Assembly: GCF_016742135.1 (NCBI RefSeq)
Contig: NZ_JACVCG010000003.1
Location: 186,001 to 250,000, forward strand
DNA length: 64,000 bases
From: Brevundimonas sp.
GTDB taxonomy: Bacteria; Pseudomonadota; Alphaproteobacteria; Caulobacterales; Caulobacteraceae
Reading direction: 5' to 3'
Part shown: positions 57,795 through 64,000 of the stretch, piece after piece
Layout of the letters: every line of letters starts with the position of its first letter
Position numbering within the stretch: position 1 is the first letter of the stretch
The notes under the pieces: generated by a model
What the model saw: only the letters and a program-made list of their open reading frames with translations
What the model was told of the DNA's origin: nothing
Databases searched by the model: none
Position numbers and translations under genes: made by a program

Positions 57795-57811
57795 GTAGCG
57801 CGTCGCGCTAC
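57795..57811. promoter_or_regulatory. Perfect palindrome: probable HigA operator
   Basis: GTAGCGCG-T-CGCGCTAC, eight-base arms with no mismatch, lies eight bases before the higB ATG. Type II antitoxins such as HigA bind such sites to autorepress the operon. Confidence 0.65.
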
Positions 57812-57819
57812 ACCATGCT

Positions 57820-58101
57820 ATGATCCGGAGTTGGAAATCCCGCGACGCACGGCTGGTCTTCGAAGGCCGTGCGCCCAAGGGGTTTCCGGCCGATCTGGTC
57901 CGGGCGACGCGGCGGCGTCTGGAGCGGCTGGACGCCGCGGCCACCGTCGAGGACCTGCGCGTGCCGCCGGGCCACCGGCTGCACAGACTGGGCGCCGACC
58001 GCGCCGGACAGTGGTCGATCAGCGTCAACGACCAGTTCCGGATCTGCTTCGTCTGGGGCGACCACGGCCCGGAGCAGGTCGAGTTCGTGGACTATCACTG
58101 A
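57820..58101 (+). CDS. higB: Type II toxin of the RelE/HigB family
   Basis: A 93-residue RelE/ParE-fold ribosome-dependent mRNA interferase. It starts IRSWKSRDARLVFEGRAPKGFPADLVRATRRRLERLDAA, continues with VPPGHRLHRLGADRAGQWSISVNDQFRICFVWGDHGPEQVEFVDYH, and carries the W-S-I-x-V-N-x-Q-(F/Y)-R-I core. The HigB order, with the toxin first, fits this pair. The antitoxin start is ten bases after the toxin stop. Confidence 0.92.
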   Translation: MIRSWKSRDARLVFEGRAPKGFPADLVRATRRRLERLDAAATVEDLRVPPGHRLHRLGADRAGQWSISVNDQFRICFVWGDHGPEQVEFVDYH

Positions 58102-58111
58102 GGACACCGGC

Positions 58112-58441
58112 ATGACCGCGCCCGAGCCCGCTCACGACTATACCGCCTTCGCCGAGCCCCTGGCCCATCCGGGCGAGCATCTGCGCGAGGACTTCCTGCC
58201 CGACTATGGCCTGACGCCCGGCGCCCTGGCCCGCGCCATGGGGCTGAAGGACCGCACGCGGATCGAGCGGCTGGTGCGCGAGCAACAGCCGGTCACCTCG
58301 GACACCGCCCTGCGCCTCGCGCGGGTGTTCGGCACCACGGCCGAGTTCTGGATGAACCTCCAGACCCAGCACGACCTGTCAAAGGCGGCGATCGCGGCGC
58401 GGGATGAGTTGGCGAAGATTGTGCCATTGCGGGCGGCGTAG
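58112..58441 (+). CDS. higA: HigA family antitoxin (XRE)
   Basis: 109 residues from ATG 58112. The N-terminus is followed by HPGEHLREDFLPDYGLTPGALARAMG (helix-turn-helix start) and TSDTALRLARVFGTTAEFWMNLQTQHDLSKA, the classic HigA/VapI signature. It neutralises HigB and binds the upstream palindrome. Together the two genes could stabilise this chromosomal boundary, since the composition changes just downstream. Confidence 0.92.
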   Translation: MTAPEPAHDYTAFAEPLAHPGEHLREDFLPDYGLTPGALARAMGLKDRTRIERLVREQQPVTSDTALRLARVFGTTAEFWMNLQTQHDLSKAAIAARDELAKIVPLRAA

Positions 58442-58492
58442 GATAGCCAGCGCGCCTGAACTCGTCCTGCGGTGAAGTTTGTATATAGTTGA

Positions 58493-60289
58493 TTGAGGCA
58501 GGGAGAGGGAAACCTGAAATCAACGACACACTCCAAACTCGGACGAATCCTTTTCGTCGTTGTTCCGGGTCGCTACTTCATCAGTCATAGGCTGCCGCTC
58601 GCCCGATCAGCTATGGCAGAGGGCTGGGAGGTGCACGTCGCAGCGCCCATTGGCCTCGATCAGGATGCAATCGACCACCCCGGAATAACCGTGCACCGCG
58701 TCGATCTGGTGCGAACCATCGGGCACCCCGTCCGGGAAATTGCAAGTCTGGCTGCACTTTTCAGGCTGTGCAGGCGACTGCGACCAACCTTGATTCATAC
58801 CTTGGGCCCGAAGGCCTGTGTTCTGGGCGGTCTGACGGGGCGCGTTCTCGGGATTCCAACAGTTCTGGCAAGGGGCGGTATCGGGGCGCCCGAGACAATG
58901 TCGGGGCTGAAAAACCGCATTGCTCGTCACGTTATCCGCTGGGGCATAGCGCTTAGCCTTTCGGAAAAGGCGGTTCTGATAGCCCAGAACGATGATGAGC
59001 GTCGAAACTGCCTTATTTTCAAGCGGCACAGGGACCGCTCACAGATTGTGGCTGGCGCCGGTGTCGATTGCGATCTCTTCAGTCCGACCCCGGAGCCCGA
59101 AGGGCCTATAAAAGTCTTGTTTCTCGGCCGGCTTCTCCGGAGCAAGGGAATTGTCGAGTACGTCTGCGCCGCCCGACTGCTGAGGTTAGAGTTCCCCGAC
59201 GCGCGGTTCCTGATAGCAGGAGGGCTGGATGAGGGAAGTGCGGCAGCAGTCACCCAGGACGAGCTAGTCCGGTGGCAAACGGAGGGCACCGTTCAATGGC
59301 TAGGTCATCGCACCGATGTCGCGACCCTTCTTTCCGAATGTCACATTGTCTGCGTACCCAGCCACGCCGAGGGTTTGCCGAAGGCCCTGACAGAGGCGGC
59401 AGCGGCGGGCCGGTGCATCGTGACGACGGACGCTCCCGGATGCCGGGACGTCGTCGAGCATGGGGTGAATGGGCTGCTCGTCAAGCCCGGCTCCGTGAAC
59501 GAGATTGCCGATGCATTGGGCAAGCTCATTCGCTCTCGAGAACTGCGCGCAGCATACGGCCTAGCGGGCCGAACACGTGCGCTCCGACTTTTCGACCAGC
59601 GCGTCACCGTCCCCCAGATCCTTTCGATCTACAGTTCATTGACCCAAGAGAAGACGAGAATGCTCTCGATACGAAGAGAGCGATACTTCAGTCGCTTTTA
59701 CCCCGACCGCGCATCGCGGTTAGGTTCTCTAATTTTTCGACATGCCGATAAGGAGCGTATACGAATTCTGCGCAGCGTTGTCGGGGACCTAGACAAGTCC
59801 ACAGTTTTGGATGCCGGATGCGGGGATGGCGTCGTGCTGTCATCTCTTGTCGCAGGACGGCCGCGCCTGATTCAGCTTGAGGATATTTGTGCATGGTCAA
59901 CAGACATGGCTTCTCAAGTGCTTTCAGGCAGGGCCGATGAAGTGAGGCCCATTTGCGGGGATTCACTTGACGGTGCCACCAAGTTTGAAACGGTTCTCGC
60001 AATCGGCCTTCTCGACTATGCCCTCTCCCCCATCGACGCTTTCAGGCGCTTGCGGGAGCGCTCGCTAAGAAAAGTAGTGGCTACCGTTCCGCGGCATCAC
60101 GTTCGCAACTGGATCAGGTGGGTATGGTTCAAGGGCCTCGGGATTCCATTCAGCATCCTATCCCTAAGACAGGCCCAACTCTTGGCCAGCGCCCCCGGTC
60201 ATCACCACCAAGTTTTGAGGGGGCCTTTTGAATGGGTAATCACGACGAACGTCATGAGTGGCGGGGGCAATGATGGCGAGCATCCGTGA
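58493..60289 (+). CDS. GT4-type glycosyltransferase fused to a SAM-dependent methyltransferase
   Basis: 598 residues in two parts. The first (about 16-385) is a GT-B glycosyltransferase with FVVVPGRYFISHRLPLARSA, a central VLFLGRLLRSKGI and the donor-site E-x7-E (E293 to E301) followed by TTDAPGCRDVV. The second (about 395-598) is a class I methyltransferase with the SAM motif DAGCGDG at 440-446. The start is uncertain: TTG 58493 is the only near start in frame and lacks a clear binding site. DNA is markedly less GC-rich than the flanks. Its end overlaps the PIG-L gene. Confidence 0.8.
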   Translation: MRQGEGNLKSTTHSKLGRILFVVVPGRYFISHRLPLARSAMAEGWEVHVAAPIGLDQDAIDHPGITVHRVDLVRTIGHPVREIASLAALFRLCRRLRPTLIHTLGPKACVLGGLTGRVLGIPTVLARGGIGAPETMSGLKNRIARHVIRWGIALSLSEKAVLIAQNDDERRNCLIFKRHRDRSQIVAGAGVDCDLFSPTPEPEGPIKVLFLGRLLRSKGIVEYVCAARLLRLEFPDARFLIAGGLDEGSAAAVTQDELVRWQTEGTVQWLGHRTDVATLLSECHIVCVPSHAEGLPKALTEAAAAGRCIVTTDAPGCRDVVEHGVNGLLVKPGSVNEIADALGKLIRSRELRAAYGLAGRTRALRLFDQRVTVPQILSIYSSLTQEKTRMLSIRRERYFSRFYPDRASRLGSLIFRHADKERIRILRSVVGDLDKSTVLDAGCGDGVVLSSLVAGRPRLIQLEDICAWSTDMASQVLSGRADEVRPICGDSLDGATKFETVLAIGLLDYALSPIDAFRRLRERSLRKVVATVPRHHVRNWIRWVWFKGLGIPFSILSLRQAQLLASAPGHHHQVLRGPFEWVITTNVMSGGGNDGEHP

Positions 60290-60962
60290 ATCGAGTCGCA
60301 AAAAAGTTCTCGTCATTGCCCCTCACGGCGATGACGAGGTTCTAGGTTGCGGTGGCATGGTGGCGCGGGCCGGCGCTGAAGGGGCGCTTGTCACGATCAT
60401 AATCATGGCCGCTGGCGGCGTTCACAACTATCATTTGGCTGTTGAGGCTTCACTGGATCAACGCCTTGAAGAGATACATGCGGCATCGAAGATTCTGGGC
60501 GTCTGCGGTACAAGGGTGCTGTTCCCAGGGCTCGAAATCCACTTGGAAGCACTACCAATGCTTCATCTTGTTTCGGCGCTAGACGAGGTGCTGTCCGAGC
60601 AGGCCTACGACGAATGCTACATCCCTGAGCCAAGCCACAATCTGGACCATACCCTCACCCATCAGGCCGCATTGGGTGCCTTTAGGCTTGGCTCAAACAA
60701 CACTCCCTCATTGATCGCAACGTACGAGGGCACTCGTCCGGGGTGGCAATCCCCAATGGGCGCGGGGGGCGACTTCCTTGTAAACATCAGCGCGACAATC
60801 GACGTAAAACTTGCCGCGCTATCGGCGTACGAGACCCAAATACGTGAGTATCCACACCCTACGTCGATCGAGGCATCGAAACGCTTGGCCGCTTTGAGGG
60901 GCATGGAGGCCGGGGTCGATTATGCCGAGCGATTCCGGATACTTAGGCTCGTACGAGTCTGA
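60270..60962 (+). CDS. PIG-L family deacetylase
   Basis: About 230 residues. It has the zinc-binding signature of the GlcNAc-PI de-N-acetylase/LmbE fold, APHGDDEVLGCGG, here with Gly in place of the usual Pro or Ala, and the second site PSHNLDHTLTH. It is expected to remove an N-acetyl group from a sugar or sugar-lipid. The start is one of two adjacent ATGs at 60270 or 60273, both within the 3' end of the preceding gene. It shares the low-GC composition of the cassette. Confidence 0.85.
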   Translation: MMASIRESSRKKVLVIAPHGDDEVLGCGGMVARAGAEGALVTIIIMAAGGVHNYHLAVEASLDQRLEEIHAASKILGVCGTRVLFPGLEIHLEALPMLHLVSALDEVLSEQAYDECYIPEPSHNLDHTLTHQAALGAFRLGSNNTPSLIATYEGTRPGWQSPMGAGGDFLVNISATIDVKLAALSAYETQIREYPHPTSIEASKRLAALRGMEAGVDYAERFRILRLVRV

Positions 60963-60964
60963 AC

Positions 60965-61591
60965 GTGACAGGTCTCATATTAAAGGGTTGGGAGGTCTTT
61001 CAGCGTCCCCTCGCTGTTCTCCTTATGGCTCCGGCTATACTGATCGCCTTGCCCTTCACAATACTAGTTCAAATCCGCTCTCCCGGCCCCCTCCTTCATG
61101 CATCCGTTCGCGAAGGGCGCGGTGGTGCTGAGTTCAAAATGCTTAAACTGCGCACTATGATTCCGAATGCAGAATATAACCTGATTTCCTTGCTTGAAAA
61201 GGCAGATGGAGCCGAGGAACACTGGCGAAGGTACGGCTTCGTTACTAATGATCCTCGAATCGCCGGCCCCGCCGCTCAGATCGCTCGTCGCTTCAGCATC
61301 GATGAACTACCGCAGCTCCTAAACGTCGCGAAGGGGGAAATGAACCTGATTGGTCCTCGCCCCATGCCCACGGTCATGGTGAATTGTATGTCGCCAGCAG
61401 ACCGCGCGGCACGTCGCACCCTCAAGCCCGGGATGACTGGTCTTTGGCAGGTTTCGGGACGCAGCAATCTCCCTATCAAGATGATGGGGCGCCTCGACCA
61501 TCGATACGTAAACCGCCGAAGTGTCGCTCTGGACATTGGCATTCTGATCCGAACATTTGGGGTCGTCATAAAAGGTGATGGAGCGTATTGA
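60965..61591 (+). CDS. Bacterial sugar transferase (phosphoglycosyl transferase, PglC/WcaJ fold)
   Basis: 208 residues from GTG 60965, two bases after the PIG-L stop. A monotopic membrane hairpin (VFQRPLAVLLMAPAILIALPFTILVQ) is followed by the conserved core: KMLKLRTMIPNAE, the catalytic Asp-Glu in SIDELPQLLNVAKGEMNLIGPRP, and LKPGMTGLWQVSGRS. It transfers a sugar-1-phosphate from UDP-sugar to undecaprenyl phosphate, starting a surface glycan. It lacks the long N-terminal domain of WbaP/WcaJ, so it is the minimal form. Confidence 0.9.
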   Translation: MTGLILKGWEVFQRPLAVLLMAPAILIALPFTILVQIRSPGPLLHASVREGRGGAEFKMLKLRTMIPNAEYNLISLLEKADGAEEHWRRYGFVTNDPRIAGPAAQIARRFSIDELPQLLNVAKGEMNLIGPRPMPTVMVNCMSPADRAARRTLKPGMTGLWQVSGRSNLPIKMMGRLDHRYVNRRSVALDIGILIRTFGVVIKGDGAY

Positions 61592-61621
61592 CCGCTCCCT
61601 CCCCCTCATCCATCGGGCGGC

Positions 61622-62263
61622 ATGACCTATGCCTTGCCCGTCGATCCTGAGCGGTATGCGGCCTTTCTGGGGGTGATGGCGGTGCTGGCGATCACACCGG
61701 GGCCGGCCAATCTGTTCTCGATCGCCAATGGCATGGCGCGCGGGCGGCGGGCCGTGGTGGTCGGGGTGCTGGGCATGAGTCTGGCGACCCTGGTGTGGTT
61801 CACGGCGGCGGCGCTGGGGCTGGGGGCGCTGGTGCTGGCCTTTCCGGCGGCGTTCCGGGTGATCGCCGTGGGCGGGGCCCTGTATGTGGCCTGGCTGGGG
61901 AGCAAGGCCCTGTGGGGGGCTGTGCGGGGCGCGGCGCCGGGGAAGCCCGAGCGGCCGAGCCTGACGCTGGGGCGCAGTGCCTTCTTTGACGGCTTCATGG
62001 TGCAGCTGGCCAATCCCAAGGCGGTGCTGTTCTTTACCGCCGTGCTGCCGCCGTTTGTGGATGTGGGGCGGCCGCTGGGGCCGCAGCTGGCGCTGTTCGC
62101 GCTGGCGACCGTCGGCATGGATATGATCACCATGAATGCCTATGGCCTGGGCGGGGCGGCGCTGGCGCGGCGGATGACGGCGCCGGGGTTCCGGCGCGGG
62201 TTTGATGCCGGGGTCGGAGTGCTGTTGCTGGCGGCGGCGGTGCTGATCGGGCTAAGGCTTTAG
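61622..62263 (+). CDS. LysE family translocator
   Basis: A 213-residue LysE/RhtB amino-acid exporter with about six membrane segments. It has the typical start FLGVMAVLAITPGPANLFSIANGMARGRR and the family features GVLGMSLATLVWF and NPKAVLFFTAVLPPFV. The substrate may be an amino acid or homoserine-lactone-like compound. GC content returns to the high level of the genome here, marking the end of the low-GC cassette. Confidence 0.92.
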   Translation: MTYALPVDPERYAAFLGVMAVLAITPGPANLFSIANGMARGRRAVVVGVLGMSLATLVWFTAAALGLGALVLAFPAAFRVIAVGGALYVAWLGSKALWGAVRGAAPGKPERPSLTLGRSAFFDGFMVQLANPKAVLFFTAVLPPFVDVGRPLGPQLALFALATVGMDMITMNAYGLGGAALARRMTAPGFRRGFDAGVGVLLLAAAVLIGLRL

Positions 62264-62413
62264 GGGCGGCTGTAGGGCCGGGAGGCGGAACCGGGGCCGT
62301 TCAGGCGTCGTTCAGGTGGAAAGTGCCTGGCTGGGCCACAGCCAACCCCTTGTTTTGGATGACGGGTGCGCGCACCTGTTATGCGGACGCCCTCGCTTTC
62401 GGAGATGGACATC

Positions 62414-62962
62414 ATGCCTCGCTCGAACATTCGCCGACCCGCCCTGTTGGTGGTGGCCACCAGCGCCCTGGCGCTCGCGGTCGCGGCCTGTGCCACGCCG
62501 ACCCCCTATGGCCCCATGCAGCCCGGACGCGCCGGCGGCTATGCCGAGCAGCGCCTGGAGGCCAACCGCTTCCGCGTGGCCTTTGCCGGCAACTCCGTGA
62601 CCTCGCGCGAGCAGGTCGAGATGGCGCTGCTGCTGCGCGCCGCCGAGCTGACGGTGCAGGAGGGCTATGACTGGTTCGCCACGGTCGAGCGGACCACGGA
62701 CCGCGACACCCGCTATGTCGGCACGCGCGACCCCTTCTATGATCCCTATTACCGGGGCTGGAGCCCCTACTGGCGCTTCTATCGCGGCGGGGCCTGGAGC
62801 CGGTACGACCCGTACTGGAACGACATCAATGTCCGCCAGATCGACCGCTTCGAGGCGACCTCGGAAATCATCATGGGCCGGGGACCCAAGCCCGCCGGCG
62901 ACCCCAACGCCTTTGACGCGCGCGATGTGATCTCGAACCTGGCCCCGCGCGTGACGCGCTAG
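62414..62962 (+). CDS. CC0125/CC1285-type lipoprotein
   Basis: 182 residues from ATG 62414 (ATG 62405 is possible). The lipobox is AVAAC, and the mature protein carries the long conserved core of a Caulobacterales lipoprotein family: QRLEANRFRVAFAGNSVTSREQVEMALLLRAAELTVQEGYDWF, a Tyr/Arg-rich loop (DPYYRGWSPYWRFYRGG) and RQIDRFEATSEIIMGRGPKP. Function unknown. It supports assignment of the organism to Caulobacterales. Confidence 0.85.
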   Translation: MPRSNIRRPALLVVATSALALAVAACATPTPYGPMQPGRAGGYAEQRLEANRFRVAFAGNSVTSREQVEMALLLRAAELTVQEGYDWFATVERTTDRDTRYVGTRDPFYDPYYRGWSPYWRFYRGGAWSRYDPYWNDINVRQIDRFEATSEIIMGRGPKPAGDPNAFDARDVISNLAPRVTR

Positions 62963-62986
62963 AACGACCGGAGCGCCCCGGCCGGG

Positions 62987-63727
62987 TCAGCCCAGTCGGG
63001 GTGTCTTCAGGCGCCGCTTGTTGGCGTGGGTGTCGGGCGCATTGCCCAGCGCCTCGGGGATTTCACCCTTGAAGTAGTAGCGCTGCCAGGCCTCCTTGGC
63101 GGCCTCGGGGTCGCCCCTGGCCAGGCGCTGGTTGAAGTCGGTCCGCTGGCGGTTCCAGGCCTCGAACTGGTCCTTCATGCCGGGGTTGGACTCCAGCGAG
63201 CGGATGACGGGCTGGAAGTCCTCGACCTTGCGCGCCTCGATCAGGGTGATGAAGCAGAACGGCTCACCCCGCTCGAAGGTGATCTTGCCCGGGCGGGTGA
63301 AGATCCAGTTCATGGTGAAGGGGAAGGGCAGCCAGTCGGTCTCGATCAGGCCGGTCAGGGCCTGGATGCCGTCCTTGACGTGATTGGGCGCGCCGGTGGC
63401 CATCATCTGCCAGCCCGGCGGGGTGCGGAACATATACTGGGGATGCATGGTCAGCACGCCGCGCGAGAAATGCGAGGTGACGAAGTGGCTGAGGTCGGAA
63501 TTGACCCGCTCGGGCGTGATGCGGATGTCTTCCTGACGCGGGCCGCCGTTCCACTCGGCGGTGAAGCCGACCGGGCACAGGATCTCCCAGCCCGTGGTGT
63601 TGGCCATGTTGAGCGGCAGGCAGCGATAGGGGTGGCGGCTGGCAAAGGCGTCCATCCAGGCGCGCGACTGTCGCCCCGGCACCATGTCCGGCGGCCGCGC
63701 CGTCATCGGATAGCACTCCAGTTCCAC
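62987..63727 (-). CDS. DUF6065 family protein
   Basis: 246 residues beginning [22 protein letters not shown], with [40 protein letters not shown] core sequence ([10 protein letters not shown] here). The C-terminal half is helical and charged. It matches the DUF6065 family, whose role is unknown. I see no membrane segment. Its ATG is 79 bp from the divergent YbaK-like gene. Confidence 0.75.
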   Translation of the reverse strand: MELECYPMTARPPDMVPGRQSRAWMDAFASRHPYRCLPLNMANTTGWEILCPVGFTAEWNGGPRQEDIRITPERVNSDLSHFVTSHFSRGVLTMHPQYMFRTPPGWQMMATGAPNHVKDGIQALTGLIETDWLPFPFTMNWIFTRPGKITFERGEPFCFITLIEARKVEDFQPVIRSLESNPGMKDQFEAWNRQRTDFNQRLARGDPEAAKEAWQRYYFKGEIPEALGNAPDTHANKRRLKTPRLG

Positions 63728-63806
63728 CTTGGACCTCCGGTTCAGATTGGCTCAGCCCCTCTCCTATCCGGTGGCCCCGCACGCGGTCAAAACCTATGAT
63801 GGCGGA

Positions 63807-64000
63807 ATGAGCCTTGCTGCCCCCTTTGACCGTGACCGCCTGCTGGACTGGATGGCCGAGGCGGGTCTGGCCCCCCGCACCCATGATCATCCGGCGGTGT
63901 TCCGGGTGGATCAGGGCCATGCGATCAAAGCCGCTCTGCCCGGGACCCACACCAAGAACCTGTTTCTGAAGGGCCGGGGCGGTCAGCTGTGGCTGGTCAG
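63807..64000 (+). CDS. YbaK/ProX-type aminoacyl-tRNA deacylase (3' end outside the window)
   Basis: The first 64 residues are visible from ATG 63807, preceded by GGCGGA. The text [38 protein letters not shown] contains the family signature G-x-H-T-K-N-L-F-L, with the Lys expected in the active site. These PrdX/ProXp-type proteins hydrolyse mischarged tRNA, usually Ala-tRNA-Pro. The remainder lies beyond the window. Confidence 0.88.
   Translation, partial: MSLAAPFDRDRLLDWMAEAGLAPRTHDHPAVFRVDQGHAIKAALPGTHTKNLFLKGRGGQLWLV

Overview
The window is a gene-dense, very GC-rich bacterial chromosome segment. Gene content, alphaproteobacterial family types (standalone DUF1674/SDH assembly protein, HigBA, CC0125/CC1285-type lipoprotein, DUF6065) and gene order point to an alphaproteobacterium of the order Caulobacterales, most likely a Brevundimonas-like organism. 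That assignment is inference from protein style, since no rRNA is present. I see no transposase, integrase, phage gene or CRISPR array. Most of the window is core housekeeping chromosome.

Layout. 0-16 kb: the 3' part of an amidohydrolase, an AsnC-type domain protein, an alpha/beta hydrolase and eda, followed by a dispersed repeat. Then come two related secreted Ala/Glu-rich proteins, argG, htpX, an SDH assembly factor 4 homologue, pyrF, a MarC protein, an Rrf2 regulator with its SDR partner, kup, rsmB, a PfkB/adenosine kinase and an ATP-grasp enzyme. 16-26 kb: nth, a creatininase-family enzyme, a phasin-like protein, tsaD-gpsA-Rieske (minus strand), divergent hemC-hemD, tRNA-Thr(CGT), bioY, metK, trmB and a dual-specificity phosphatase. 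26-38.5 kb: the classic translation/RNA operon rimP-nusA-ylxR-infB-(three exported or unknown genes)-rbfA-truB-rpsO-pnp. It has a probable promoter with an attenuator-like hairpin in the rimP leader, terminators after rpsO and pnp, and a hairpin in the pnp leader.

38.5-58.5 kb: a repeat-rich intergenic region, murJ-trpS-osmC-like, a dienelactone-hydrolase-like protein, purH, a phosphodiesterase coupled to a diacylglycerol-kinase-like protein, small envelope proteins, a DsbD-like reductase with a thioredoxin-fold lipoprotein, pgi, a glycine-zipper protein, a TPR protein, groES-groEL with an RpoH-like promoter and degenerate CIRCE, and a higBA toxin-antitoxin pair with a perfect palindromic operator. 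58.5-61.6 kb: a compact three-gene cassette, visibly less GC-rich than its surroundings. It encodes a glycosyltransferase fused to a methyltransferase, a PIG-L-type deacetylase and a phosphoglycosyl transferase, and is the best candidate here for acquired, poorly described biology. 61.6-64 kb: a LysE exporter, a CC0125-type lipoprotein, a DUF6065 protein and the start of a YbaK/ProX-type editing protein.

Beyond the genes, the most distinctive signals are repeats. A composite dispersed element occurs near 2.9-3.07 kb and inverted near 38.67-38.97 kb, where the second copy appears to carry a nested C/G-rich hairpin element that also occurs between rbfA and truB. A 41-bp hairpin repeat has two copies differing by a compensatory base-pair change. 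A heptamer inverted repeat lies between metK and trmB. Five convergent gene pairs share exactly four bases through CTAG, CTAA or TTAA stop-codon overlaps.
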